A stretch of DNA of 26,610 bases from an uncultured Oscillibacter sp. (GCA_910587875.1 CAJUOD010000032.1:1-26610); one strand, 5' to 3'. Positions 13,271 to 21,578 are shown, counted from the first letter of the stretch. Numbers and translations are program-made. Notes: generated from the letters alone by a model not told the origin.

Positions 13271-14533
13271 TCAGGCGTTCTTTTTCCGGGCGGAGGTCCG
13301 GCCCTCGGGCTGAATCTCTCCGGCGGCCAGCAGGGCCCGCTTCGTCAGCGCCGGGCCCACCAGCTCGTACACCAGCACGGAGAACAGGACCACGCTCCGC
13401 ACCACCGCGCCGTCGGCCAGGGCCTGGGCGGTGATGGCCATGCCCAGGGCCACGCCGGCCTGGGGCAGCAGGGTGACGCCCAGGTACTTTTTGATTTTCT
13501 CGTCGCAGCCGCTGAGGGCGCAGCTGCCGTAGGCCCCCACGTACTTGCCCAGGGAGCGGACCAGGATGTAAATAAAGCCAATGAGCAGTACGGAGGGATT
13601 CCGCAGCACGGACAGGTCCAGCTCCGCGCCGGAGAGAACGAAGAACAGCACGAACAGGGGGGCCGTCCAGCCGTCCACCCGGCCCATCAGCTCCTCGGAG
13701 AAGTCGCAGATGTTGCAGAACAGCGTTCCGGTCATCATGCACACCAGCAGCAGGGAGAAGCCGCAGTGGACGCCGCCGATCTCAAACTCCTTCATGGAGA
13801 GGCCCACCGTCAGCAGGACGAAGCCGATGGAAATGGACAGGCGCTTGCTCCGGGAGTGGAAGAACTGCTCCACCCAGTAGAGGGCCACCCCTGCCAGGGC
13901 TCCCAGCCCCAGGGAGAGGACGATTTCCACCACCGGCTCCACCAGCACGGTGACTACGCTGACGGCCCCGCTCTCCAGGGCCATAGCCACGCCGAAGGAG
14001 GCGGAGAAGAGAACCAGGCCCACCGCGTCGTCGATGGCAACCACCATCAGCAGGAGCCGGGTCATGGGGCCGTCGGCCTTGTACTGCCGGACTACCATCA
14101 GCGTGGCGGCGGGGGCCGTGGCGGCGGCGATGGCGCCCAGGGTAATGGCGGAGGACACGGAGATGACCTCCGGCCGAATCAGGTGAAGGAGGATCAGCGC
14201 CAGGTCCACCAGCACCGTGGCGGTGACGGCCTGGAGGATGCCCACGACGATGGCCTGTCGGCCCATGGTCTTCAGCTGGCTCACCCGGAACTCGTTGCCG
14301 ATGGTGAAGGCGATGAAGCCCAGGGCCACCTGGGAGAGGATGTTCAGGTGCTCCACCGCCTCCATGGAGGCGAAGCCCAGGCCGCCGATGTTCAGCGCGC
14401 CGATGCAGAAGGGTCCCAGCAGCAGCCCCGCCACCAGATAGGCGGTGACGGCAGGTAGCTTCAGCCGCTTGGCCACCCGGGACAGCAGCAGCCCCCCGAT
14501 GAGGGCGGCGGACAGGCCGATGAGAATTTCCAT
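13271..14533 (-). CDS. Cation:proton antiporter (CPA2/KefB-type membrane domain)
   Basis: Membrane protein of 420 residues with about 12-13 hydrophobic helices that exchanges Na+ or K+ for protons. The N-terminus GGLLLSRVAKRLKLPAVTAY and GLLLGPFCIG match the CPA2 family start. LSQVALGFIAFTIGNEF is the family LG..F..G.E segment, and AAATAPAATLMVV followed by VAIDDAVGLVLFS carries the paired acidic residues of the transport site. There is no C-terminal TrkA/RCK regulatory domain, unlike full KefB/KefC. The ATG at 14533 is preceded by GAGGTAA. The gene is monocistronic, divergent from the TIM-barrel isomerase and convergent with EamA. Confidence 0.9.
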   Translation of the reverse strand: MEILIGLSAALIGGLLLSRVAKRLKLPAVTAYLVAGLLLGPFCIGALNIGGLGFASMEAVEHLNILSQVALGFIAFTIGNEFRVSQLKTMGRQAIVVGILQAVTATVLVDLALILLHLIRPEVISVSSAITLGAIAAATAPAATLMVVRQYKADGPMTRLLLMVVAIDDAVGLVLFSASFGVAMALESGAVSVVTVLVEPVVEIVLSLGLGALAGVALYWVEQFFHSRSKRLSISIGFVLLTVGLSMKEFEIGGVHCGFSLLLVCMMTGTLFCNICDFSEELMGRVDGWTAPLFVLFFVLSGAELDLSVLRNPSVLLIGFIYILVRSLGKYVGAYGSCALSGCDEKIKKYLGVTLLPQAGVALGMAITAQALADGAVVRSVVLFSVLVYELVGPALTKRALLAAGEIQPEGRTSARKKNA

Positions 14534-14573
14534 ATTGCGTTACCTCGGTTTCTATACTAATATATGATGATGT

Positions 14574-14602
14574 AAGATAGCACCGCCGCCGGAAATCGTC
14601 AA
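14574..14602 (-). promoter_or_regulatory. Promoter of the antiporter gene
   Basis: On the minus strand, -35 TTGACG (14602-14597), 17-bp spacer, -10 TATCTT (14579-14574), with TG-C before the -10. Between this and the divergent promoter are two short inverted repeats, ACCC/GGGT (14604-14614) and CGGGA/TCCCG (14625-14639). Confidence 0.72.
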
Positions 14603-14660
14603 GACCCAGAGGGTACAAAAATCCCGGGAATGAGTCCCGAATTTTCGCTGTTTTAGCAAG

Positions 14661-14679
14661 GGAAAACGTTTGTTATTCT
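14661..14679 (+). promoter_or_regulatory. Extended -10 promoter with a LacI-type core, upstream of the isomerase gene
   Basis: TGTTATTCT (14671-14679) is an extended -10. Directly before it, GGAAAACGTTTG (14661-14672) has the CG-centred AAACGTTT palindrome typical of LacI/GalR operators and resembles the half sites of the operator at 21551-21578. The -35 (TTTTAG) is poor. Confidence 0.5.
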
Positions 14680-14705
14680 GCGCACTATTGAGATGGGAGG
14701 CTTCT

Positions 14706-15632
14706 ATGAAACTTGCGATCAAGACCTGCACCCTGGACATGCCCTATGAGGAGATGCTGGACTTCTGCGCCGCCCAGGGGGTCTCCGCCCTGGAAATCGG
14801 CACGGGCAACTGGTCCTCCGCGCCCCACATTGATTTGGACGAGGTCCTCTCCTCCGAGACGGCCCGGACCCGCTGGCGGGACACGCAGCGCCGCCGGGGG
14901 CTGGAGCTCTGCGCCCTGAACTGCTCCGGGAACCCCCTGGCCTATGCCAAGGACCGAGAGGTGACGGAGAAGACCTTCCGCCTGGCGGAGAAGCTGGGGG
15001 TAAAGAAGATTGTCATGATGAGCGGCCTCCCCGCCGGGCGCCCCGGGGACAAGACGCCGGTGTGGATCACCACCTCCTGGCCCCCGGAGACCCAGGACAT
15101 CCTGGACTACCAGTGGAACGAGGTGGCCATCCCCGCCTGGCGGGAGCTGGTCCGCCTGGCGGAGGACTGCGGCGTGGAGCGGATTGCCCTGGAGAACCAC
15201 GGGATGCAGCTGGTGTACAACCCCGAGACGCTGCTGCGCCTCCGGGAGGCCGTGGGGCCCATGGTGGGCATGAACCTGGATCCCTCCCACCTCTTCTGGA
15301 TGGGCGGGGACCCCATTGAGGCCGCCCGGGTCCTGGGAGAGGCGGGGGCCCTGTACCATCTCCACGGCAAGGATTCCCGGCCGGAACGCCGCCTGTGGGG
15401 CCCTAACGGAATGCTGGACACCAAGCCCATTGACGCCTTCCGGCAGAGGAGCTGGAACTATGTGGCGGTGGGCGCGGGTCATGGCGTCCAATGGTGGCAG
15501 GAGTTCTTCTCCGCCGCCCGCATGGCGGGGTACGACGATGTGGTCTCCCTGGAGATGGAGGACCTGACCCTGCCCATGCTGGAGGGCCATCTGGCCTCCC
15601 TCCGCACGCTGAAGGAGGCGCTGGTGCTTTGA
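14706..15632 (+). CDS. Sugar phosphate isomerase/epimerase (xylose isomerase-like TIM barrel)
   Basis: Metal-dependent TIM-barrel protein of the AP-endonuclease 2/xylose isomerase-like superfamily, 308 residues; such enzymes isomerise or epimerise sugars or inositols. Likely metal ligands are E163 in IALENHG, D192 and H195 in GMNLDPSHLFW, H220 in LYHLHGKD and E283 in SLEMEDL. The ATG at 14706 follows GGGAGG by six bases; an in-frame ATG at 14670 lies in the promoter and is not used. It diverges from the antiporter and faces the MalQ-LacI-ABC cluster across a shared bidirectional terminator. Its promoter carries a LacI-like core, so it may belong to the same sugar regulon. The substrate is not known. 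Confidence 0.88.
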   Translation: MKLAIKTCTLDMPYEEMLDFCAAQGVSALEIGTGNWSSAPHIDLDEVLSSETARTRWRDTQRRRGLELCALNCSGNPLAYAKDREVTEKTFRLAEKLGVKKIVMMSGLPAGRPGDKTPVWITTSWPPETQDILDYQWNEVAIPAWRELVRLAEDCGVERIALENHGMQLVYNPETLLRLREAVGPMVGMNLDPSHLFWMGGDPIEAARVLGEAGALYHLHGKDSRPERRLWGPNGMLDTKPIDAFRQRSWNYVAVGAGHGVQWWQEFFSAARMAGYDDVVSLEMEDLTLPMLEGHLASLRTLKEALVL

Positions 15633-15635
15633 CAG

Positions 15636-15668
15636 AAAAAGGGACGGCTGTACAGCCGTCCCTTTTTT
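15636..15668. terminator. Bidirectional terminator between isomerase and malQ
   Basis: A perfect palindrome (15641-15662, arms of 11 bp) flanked by AAAAA on the left and TTTTTT on the right, so it has a T run on either strand. The two genes converge on it from 15632 and 15688. Confidence 0.95.
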
Positions 15669-15687
15669 CTCTGTGAAGTTCAGCCCC

Positions 15688-17172
15688 TCAGCCGGGCAGG
15701 CGCTGGTAGATCTCCATCTCCCGATGGAGCCGGTCCGCCAGCTCTGCCGAGCAGTCCCCCGGCAGGGCCCGCCAGCGCCAGTTGCCGCCCAGGGTGGAGG
15801 GGGTGTTCATCCTGGCCTCGCTGCCCAGGCCCAGCAGGTCCTGGAGCTGCATCACCGCCAGCTCCGCCGCGGAGGCCCAGGCGGAGCGCATCATGCCCCA
15901 GTGATAGCCCTCTTGCCCGTTCAGGCGGAGATAGGCCTTCGCCAGGGCCACGTCCTCCGCCGGGGCGGAGGCCATCCAGCCCAGGATGGTGTCGTTGTCG
16001 TGGGTGCCGGTGTAGGCCACGCAGTGGGGGGTATAGCAGTGGGGAAGGTAGCCCCCGCCGGTGTCCCGGCTGTCGAAGGCGAACTCCAGCACCTTCATGC
16101 CGGGGTAGCCCGTCTCCTCCAGCAGCCTCCGGACGGAGGGGGTGAGGAAGCCCAGGTCCTCGGCGATGATGTCCCGGGGCCCCAGGGCTGCCTCCACGGC
16201 CCGGAAGAACCCGATGCCCGGGCCGGGCCGCCAGCGGCCGTTTCGGGCGGTGTCGTCCCCGGCGGGGATGGCGTAGTACTCGTCAAAGCCCCGAAAGTGG
16301 TCAATCCGCAGGGTGTCGAACAGGCGGAACTGGGCGGCGATGCGCCGGATCCACCAGCGGTAGCCGTCGGCCCGCATAGCGTCCCAGTCGAAGAGAGGAT
16401 TGCCCCACAGCTGGCCGTCGGCGGAGAAGCCGTCCGGCGGGCAGCCCGCCACCTCCGTGGGCCGTCCGTCCGCGTCCAGCTGGAACTGCTCCGGGCTGGC
16501 CCAGACGTCGGCGCTGTCAATGGAGACATAGATGGGCAGGTCCCCGATGATGGAGATTCCCCGGCTGTTGGCGTAGGCCTTCAAGCTCCGCCATTGGGAG
16601 AAGAAGAGGAGCTGGACCCGCTTCCAAAACTCGATTTCCCCGGAGAGCTTCTTCCGGGCCTCCGCCAGGGCCTCCGGCCTCCGGAGGCGCTCCCCCTCGG
16701 GCCACTCCAGCCAGGGGCGGCCCCCGTGGGTCTCCTTCAGGGCCATGAAGAGGGCGTAGTCCTCCAGCCAGTCTGAGAGGTCCCCGCACTCCTGGGAGAG
16801 CCGGGCGAGATCTTCCGACCTCAGCCGGGAACAGGCCAGGCGGAGGACGGCAAAGCGGTTTTCATAGAGGGCCAGGTAGTCCACGGCCCTGGGGTTGTTC
16901 CCCCAAGGAAGCTCCTGATACTCCTCGGGCTTCAGAAGCCCCTGCTCCGCCAGGAGGTCCAGGTCGATGAAGTAGGGATTTCCGGCGAAGGAGGAGAAGG
17001 ACTGGTAGGGGGAGTCCCCATAGCTGGTGGGCCCCACCGGCAGGATCTGCCAGCAGGACTGCCCGGCCCGGACCAGAAAATCCGTGAACTCCCGGGCGGC
17101 GGCTCCCAGGGCCCCGATCCCATAGGGGGAGGGCAGGGAGGAGATGGGCGTCAGGATACCGGCTTTTCTCAA
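15688..17172 (-). CDS. malQ: 4-alpha-glucanotransferase (amylomaltase)
   Basis: GH77 enzyme that transfers alpha-1,4-glucan segments between malto-oligosaccharides, releasing glucose. The protein has 494 residues, the usual length for bacterial amylomaltase without an N-terminal extension. The start RKAGILTPISSLPSPYGIG is a hallmark. The nucleophile is the Asp in LRIDHFRGFDEYYAIP, the acid/base is the Glu in IIAEDLGFLTP, and the third carboxylate is in YTGTHDNDTILGW. The start codon is TTG at 17172 with GGGGA upstream; the nearby ATG is out of frame and stops after three codons. It lies 36 bases after the LacI regulator on the same strand and is the last gene of the cluster. Its presence suggests that the ABC transporter upstream imports maltodextrins or related alpha-glucosides. 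Confidence 0.95.
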   Translation of the reverse strand: MRKAGILTPISSLPSPYGIGALGAAAREFTDFLVRAGQSCWQILPVGPTSYGDSPYQSFSSFAGNPYFIDLDLLAEQGLLKPEEYQELPWGNNPRAVDYLALYENRFAVLRLACSRLRSEDLARLSQECGDLSDWLEDYALFMALKETHGGRPWLEWPEGERLRRPEALAEARKKLSGEIEFWKRVQLLFFSQWRSLKAYANSRGISIIGDLPIYVSIDSADVWASPEQFQLDADGRPTEVAGCPPDGFSADGQLWGNPLFDWDAMRADGYRWWIRRIAAQFRLFDTLRIDHFRGFDEYYAIPAGDDTARNGRWRPGPGIGFFRAVEAALGPRDIIAEDLGFLTPSVRRLLEETGYPGMKVLEFAFDSRDTGGGYLPHCYTPHCVAYTGTHDNDTILGWMASAPAEDVALAKAYLRLNGQEGYHWGMMRSAWASAAELAVMQLQDLLGLGSEARMNTPSTLGGNWRWRALPGDCSAELADRLHREMEIYQRLPG

Positions 17173-17208
17173 GTTGGCATCCCCTTTCTTGTTGAAGTCG
17201 GAGGGCGG

Positions 17209-18222
17209 TCACGCCTCCAGCCTGGCGACGCTCTCGCCGGGAATGAGCTGGAAGGGCACCACCTCGTGGACAGGAGCCTGGCCCCTGCGCTCGATGCCCC
17301 GCAGCAGCACGTCCACGCCCCGCTCGGCGAGGCGCTGGGTGTCCTGGCGGACAGTGGTGAGCCGGGGGACGGAGTAGCTGGCCATGGGGATGCCGTCGTA
17401 GCCCACCACGGAGATGTCCTCCGGCACCCGCTTGCCCCGGTCCCGCAGGGCCCGGACGGCCCCGATAGCCATGACGTCGCTCATGGCGAAGATGGCCGTC
17501 AGGTCCGGGCGGCGATCCAGCAGCCGCTCCGTGGCGGCGTAGGCGTCCGCCATGGAGTAGCGGCAGGGCTCGCACTGGCGCTCCGGGTCGAAGGGCAGGC
17601 CCAGGCGGGCAAAGGCCCGGCGGCAGCCCTCCAGGCGGCGGTAGCTGATTTGGGAGCAGGACCAGTTGCCTCCCAGGAGGCAGATGCGCCGGTGGCCCTG
17701 CTCCGCCAGGAACTCGATGACCTGGGCGGCAGCCTCGCCGTCGTCGGTGGTCAGGGAGGAGAGGTTGTCAAAATGCAGGTCCTTGGCCGTGTTGGTCAGC
17801 AGCACGCAGGGGACGGCGATGGGCTGGAACCGGGCCCGGAAGAGCTCCAGGTCTCCCCCCAGGAAGAGGATGCCCAGGGGCTTGCGCTCCCGGCAGAGCT
17901 GGAGGGCGTAGGAGACCTCGTCGGCGTCCTCGTCCAAATAGTAGACCACGGCGTCCCGCCCGCTGTCCCGGAGGAGGGCCTGGACCCGCTCCACCAGGTC
18001 GGCAAAGAGCATGTTTTGGGTGCCCTTCACCAGGATGGTAATGCCGGTCCCGGCCTGCTGTTTCAGGTGCTTGGCGTTGTTGTTGGGCTGGAAGCCCTGG
18101 GCTTCCACCACCGCCAGGACCTTCCGCCGGGTCTCCTCGCTGACGTCGGGGTGGTCGTTCAGCACCCGGGACACGGTAGCCACGCCGCACCCGGACAGCC
18201 GGGCGATGTCTTTAATTGTCAT
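17209..18222 (-). CDS. LacI-family transcriptional regulator
   Basis: Sugar-responsive repressor of 337 residues. The LacI helix-turn-helix is at residues 1-25 (MTIKDIARLSGCGVATVSRV then LNDHPDVSEETR) and is followed by the hinge helix region NNNAKHLKQQ. The periplasmic-binding-protein-like effector domain has AIFAMSDVMAIGAVRAL and ISVVGYDGIPMASYSVPRLT typical of the family. The ATG at 18222 has AGGAGGG seven bases upstream. The gene lies between the permease operon and malQ on the same strand and probably represses both. The inverted repeat at 21551-21578 is the best operator candidate. Confidence 0.94.
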   Translation of the reverse strand: MTIKDIARLSGCGVATVSRVLNDHPDVSEETRRKVLAVVEAQGFQPNNNAKHLKQQAGTGITILVKGTQNMLFADLVERVQALLRDSGRDAVVYYLDEDADEVSYALQLCRERKPLGILFLGGDLELFRARFQPIAVPCVLLTNTAKDLHFDNLSSLTTDDGEAAAQVIEFLAEQGHRRICLLGGNWSCSQISYRRLEGCRRAFARLGLPFDPERQCEPCRYSMADAYAATERLLDRRPDLTAIFAMSDVMAIGAVRALRDRGKRVPEDISVVGYDGIPMASYSVPRLTTVRQDTQRLAERGVDVLLRGIERRGQAPVHEVVPFQLIPGESVARLEA

Positions 18223-18310
18223 ACCATGTCCCTCCTAACTCGGACTTACGTTGCCGTCGCTTCAGGCTGGTAAAGCGCCGGACTGCCAGAGCGAGATAAA
18301 GTTCTTTTTG

Positions 18311-18338
18311 GTTACTTTTTCTTTCAAGAAAAAGTGAC
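18311..18338. repeat. AT-rich inverted repeat after the second permease gene
   Basis: Arms GTTACTTTTTCTT (18311-18323) and AAGAAAAAGTGAC (18326-18338) pair over 13 bp with one mismatch and a two-base centre, starting at the permease stop codon. It lacks the GC-rich stem and T run of a classical terminator. It may be a weak terminator, a processing site or a dispersed intergenic repeat. The following stretch up to the LacI start (18223-18310) shows no clear promoter. Confidence 0.6.
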
Positions 18339-19174
18339 TAGCCTTTTACGGCTCCGGCCGCAACCCCCTTGATGATATACTTCTGGCAGCTCAGGTAGAA
18401 CACCACAATGGGGATGATGGCCATGACCAGGGAGGCCATGATGGCGCCCATGTCCACCCGTCCGTAAGAGCCCTGCATCCGCTGAATGGTGATGGGGATG
18501 GTGCTGAACTTGTTCAGGTCCAGGGTCAGGTAGGGCAGCAAAAAGTCGTTCCAGATCCACATGGTCTCCAGAATGCCCACGGAGATATAGGTGGGCTTCA
18601 TAATGGGCAGGACCACGGAGAAGAAGGTCCGCAGGGGGGAGCAGCCGTCAATCATGGCGGCCTCCTCAATCTCAATGGGGATGGACTTGACGAAGCCGCA
18701 GAACATGAACACCGCCAGCCCCGCGCCGAAGCCCAGGTAGATGATGATCAGGCCCCAGGGCGTGCCCAGGCGCAGCCGGTCCGTCACCAGGGAGAGGGTG
18801 AACATGACCATCTGGAAGGGAACTACCATGGAGAAGACGCAGAGGAGATACAGGATCTTGGTGGCGGTGCTCTTCACACGGGTGATATACCAGGCAAACA
18901 TGGAGGTGCACAGCAGAATGACCACCACGGACCCCACGGTCATGACCACAGTCCAGAGGACGGACTCCAGGAAGTTGTACTTCTCCATGGCGTTGGCGAA
19001 GTTCTCCAGGGCCACCCAGGTCTTCTCCGAGGGGAGCTTGAAGGGCTCCAGGTTGATGAACGCCTTTTTCTTGAAGGAGTTGATGAGGACGATGAACAGG
19101 GGAGCCACGTAGAAGATGGAGATCACGGTGAACAGGATGGTGGCGAACCAGCCGCCTCTCGCTTTGCGTTTCAT
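18338..19174 (-). CDS. Carbohydrate ABC transporter permease (MalG/CUT1 type)
   Basis: Second membrane subunit of a CUT1 sugar importer, 278 residues with six hydrophobic helices. The cytoplasmic EAA loop that docks to the ATPase reads EAAMIDGCSPLRTFFSVVLP at about residues 188-207. The true start is the ATG at 19174, which overlaps the stop of the first permease as TAATG; the open frame continues upstream but there it reads across the MalF gene. The C-terminus KYIIKGVAAGAVKG is characteristic of MalG-type permeases. Confidence 0.95.
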   Translation of the reverse strand: MKRKARGGWFATILFTVISIFYVAPLFIVLINSFKKKAFINLEPFKLPSEKTWVALENFANAMEKYNFLESVLWTVVMTVGSVVVILLCTSMFAWYITRVKSTATKILYLLCVFSMVVPFQMVMFTLSLVTDRLRLGTPWGLIIIYLGFGAGLAVFMFCGFVKSIPIEIEEAAMIDGCSPLRTFFSVVLPIMKPTYISVGILETMWIWNDFLLPYLTLDLNKFSTIPITIQRMQGSYGRVDMGAIMASLVMAIIPIVVFYLSCQKYIIKGVAAGAVKG

Positions 19175-20016
19175 TACTGCTGCACCTCCTTGGAGCGGGT
19201 CATTTGCAGTTGGATGAGGCCCAGGGCCACCACCAGCACGAAGAAGACCACGGCCTTGGCCTGGCCCACGCCCTGGTAGCCCACACGGCCGTAGAACGTG
19301 TTGAAGATGTTCAGCGCCAGCATCTCCGTCTGCTTCATGGGCTCGCCGGCGGTGAGGGACAGGTTCTGGTCGAAGAGCTTGAACCCGTTGGTCAGGGTCA
19401 GGAAGGTGCAGATGGTGATGGAGGGCATCATGTTGGGGATGGTGACGTTCCACAGCCTCTGCCAGCCGTTGGCCCCGTCGATTTCCGCCGCCTCGTTCAG
19501 GTCGCCGGGGATGGACTGGAGGCCCGCGATGTAGATGATCATCATATAGCCGATCTGCTGCCAGCAGATGACCACCACCAGGCCCCAGAAGCCGTACTTG
19601 GCGGAGATCTTCAGCGCCAGGTCATACCGGGCCAGGATGCCATTGAAAATCAGCTGCCACACGTAGCCCAGGACGATGCCGCCGATGAGGTTGGGCATGA
19701 AGAAGACCGTGCGGAAGAGGTTGGTGCCCCGGATCTCCCGGGTCAGCACCAGGGCCACGGCGAAGGCAATGACGTTGATCAGGATCAGGGTCGTCACGGT
19801 GAACAGGGCGGTGAAGAGGAAGGCGTGGGCGAATTCCCCGTCCTGAAAGGCCCGGACGAAATTCCCCAGGCCGATGAACTTCGCGTCGGTGACGGTGCGG
19901 AAGTCGCAGAGGGACAGGTAGATGCCCATGAGGAAGGGCACGATGAAGCCGATGAGGAAGGCCAGGAACGTGGGCCCCAGGAAGACGGGGAAATAGCGCT
20001 TGATGGATTTTTCCAT
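19174..20016 (-). CDS. Carbohydrate ABC transporter permease (MalF/CUT1 type)
   Basis: First membrane subunit of the importer, 280 residues with six hydrophobic helices and no long periplasmic loop such as that of E. coli MalF, as usual in Gram-positive systems. The EAA loop is EAAEIDGANGWQRLWNVTIP near residues 174-193. It starts at ATG 20016 with AGGAGG about 12 bases upstream, a rather long spacing. It is separated from the binding-protein gene by a 148-base region with strong hairpins, which may lower its expression relative to the binding protein. Confidence 0.94.
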   Translation of the reverse strand: MEKSIKRYFPVFLGPTFLAFLIGFIVPFLMGIYLSLCDFRTVTDAKFIGLGNFVRAFQDGEFAHAFLFTALFTVTTLILINVIAFAVALVLTREIRGTNLFRTVFFMPNLIGGIVLGYVWQLIFNGILARYDLALKISAKYGFWGLVVVICWQQIGYMMIIYIAGLQSIPGDLNEAAEIDGANGWQRLWNVTIPNMMPSITICTFLTLTNGFKLFDQNLSLTAGEPMKQTEMLALNIFNTFYGRVGYQGVGQAKAVVFFVLVVALGLIQLQMTRSKEVQQ

Positions 20017-20054
20017 GGCTGGCGGAAGCCTCCTTCACAAGTTGATTTCGCTTT

Positions 20055-20156
20055 GGACCGGCGGGACAAGAGCCGTGTACACAGGGCACGGCACGCCTCC
20101 CGCCGGTCCAGGGCGGGAAAGAAAGGACGGGGCGGGCGGTTGCCCGTCCGCCCCGG
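20055..20156. repeat. Nested hairpins between the binding-protein and MalF-type permease genes
   Basis: A perfect 12-bp outer stem (20055-20066 with 20098-20109) encloses a second 6-bp stem (20072-20077 with 20087-20092). Next to it, nearer the binding-protein gene, is a very GC-rich inverted structure at about 20125-20156 with competing pairings. There is no T run on the minus strand, so these are more likely mRNA-stabilising or partial-attenuation structures than full terminators. Confidence 0.75.
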
Positions 20157-20164
20157 TATGGCGC

Positions 20165-21511
20165 TTACTTGGATTTCTCGGCGGCCCAGTTGTCCACGAA
20201 GGCGGCCCGCACGGTCTCCCAGTTGGCGTCGGTCTGGTCGGCGGCGTAGGCGGTCAGGGCGGAGCCCAGGACATTCTTCCACTCCTCGGAGGGCATGGTG
20301 GGGAAGCACCACTTGATGCTGGTGGTTCCCTGGGCCACATAGTCGTTGGCGATGTTCACCAGCAGGTTGGTGGATTCCAGGTTGCCCTTGAAGGGGATGA
20401 CGAAGCCCATGTGATCGCCGGAGCACAGGTACTCCAGGCCGGTGTCGGAGGTCACGCACCAGTACATGAAGTCCAGGGTGGCCTGGATGTCCTCAGGCTT
20501 CGCGTTTTTGTTCACGCACCAGTAGTTTTCCGTGCCGGTGCACAGGCCCTGTTTGGCCTCGTCGCCCACGCCGAAGTAGATGGGCAGCATGCCCAGGTTT
20601 TCCTCGCCGATGTCGGCCACGTCGCCGTAGGCCCAGGTGCCGTTCTGATAGAAGACGGCCTGCTCGGTGACGAACTCAGCCACGGAGTCGTCGCCGGTCT
20701 TAGCGGACAGCAGGGTGGGGGCGCAGGTGCAGTTGTTGATATACAGGTCCCACATGGCCCGGTAGTTGTCCAGGTAGGTTCCCTTGATGGCGTCGGTGTC
20801 TCCGATGCCGTCGGCCTCATACTCGAAGTAGATGGGCAGGTTCGCCAGGTGGGTCTTGAAGCGCCAGTCGGAGGAGCCGTCCATGCCGGCGGAGGTGAAG
20901 GCGGAGAAGCCCAGCTCGTCCTTCCGGGCGGTGATGTCCTCGGCCACCTTCTTCAGGTCCGCGAAGGACTTGATGTCGTCGGCAGAGTAGCCCACCTGCT
21001 CCAGCAGGGCCTTGTTGTAAATCAGGCCATAGGTCTCAATGACATAGGCGATGCCGGACATGGAGCCGCCGTCCATCAGGGCGAAGTCCTGGCTGGAGAG
21101 CTCCCCGGCCAGGGCGGAGCCGCTGAGGTCGTAGCAGTAGTCCTTCCAGTTGGCCAGGCCCACGGGGCCGTTGACCTGGAAGAGGGTGGGGGCGTCCGTC
21201 TTGGCCATCTCGCTCATGAGCTGGGTCTCATACTGGCCGGAGGCGGCGGTCTGGACCTTCACTTCCACGCCGGTCTCCTGGGTGTAGATCTTGGCCAGCT
21301 CCTGCCAGTCGGGGTCCTGCTCGGGCTTGAAGTTCAGGTAGTACACGGTGCCGCCGGAGGCGCCGGAATCGCCGGCGGGCTGGGAGTCCCCGGCGGGCTT
21401 GGAGTCGCCGCCGCCGGAGGGCTGGGCATCGCCGCCGCCGTTGCCGCCGCAGGCGGCCAGGGACAGGGCCATGACCAGCGCCAGGGCCAGAGTCAAGAGT
21501 CTCTTCTTCAT
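20165..21511 (-). CDS. Extracellular sugar-binding lipoprotein of the ABC importer (CUT1)
   Basis: Solute-binding protein of 448 residues anchored to the outer face of the membrane. The signal peptide MKKRLLTLALALVMALSLAA is followed by the lipobox cysteine C21. A Gly/Ser/Pro-rich linker with repeated PAGDS units follows to about residue 54. The rest is a family 1 binding protein fold, with TAASGQYETQLMSEMAKTDA and a YLCSGDHMGFVIPFKGN region. The ATG at 21511 is preceded by AGGAG. It is the first gene of the importer operon, with a LacI-type operator just downstream of its promoter. The neighbouring amylomaltase suggests a malto-oligosaccharide ligand, by inference. No ATPase gene is present, so a shared MsmX/MsiK-type ATPase is expected elsewhere in the genome. 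Confidence 0.95.
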   Translation of the reverse strand: MKKRLLTLALALVMALSLAACGGNGGGDAQPSGGGDSKPAGDSQPAGDSGASGGTVYYLNFKPEQDPDWQELAKIYTQETGVEVKVQTAASGQYETQLMSEMAKTDAPTLFQVNGPVGLANWKDYCYDLSGSALAGELSSQDFALMDGGSMSGIAYVIETYGLIYNKALLEQVGYSADDIKSFADLKKVAEDITARKDELGFSAFTSAGMDGSSDWRFKTHLANLPIYFEYEADGIGDTDAIKGTYLDNYRAMWDLYINNCTCAPTLLSAKTGDDSVAEFVTEQAVFYQNGTWAYGDVADIGEENLGMLPIYFGVGDEAKQGLCTGTENYWCVNKNAKPEDIQATLDFMYWCVTSDTGLEYLCSGDHMGFVIPFKGNLESTNLLVNIANDYVAQGTTSIKWCFPTMPSEEWKNVLGSALTAYAADQTDANWETVRAAFVDNWAAEKSK

Positions 21512-21550
21512 TTCATATTTCTCCTGTTTAAATTGGTGATCGCGCTCATT

Positions 21551-21578
21551 CTGGAAACGTTACTGGTAACGTTTCCAG
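21551..21578. promoter_or_regulatory. LacI-type operator of the sugar ABC operon
   Basis: CTGGAAACGTTAC (21551-21563) and GTAACGTTTCCAG (21566-21578) form a perfect 13-bp inverted repeat with a two-base centre. Each arm also contains a CG-centred AACGTT core, so it may hold two overlapping LacI boxes 12 bp apart. It lies at about +5 to +32 of the predicted transcript, a classic blocking position. Confidence 0.88.

Noticed and set aside
14623..14644. Terminator (CGGGA-loop-TCCCG followed by ATTTT) on the plus strand
   Set aside because: It lies between two divergent promoters with no plus-strand gene ending there, so a terminating role makes little sense; noted only as a short inverted repeat.
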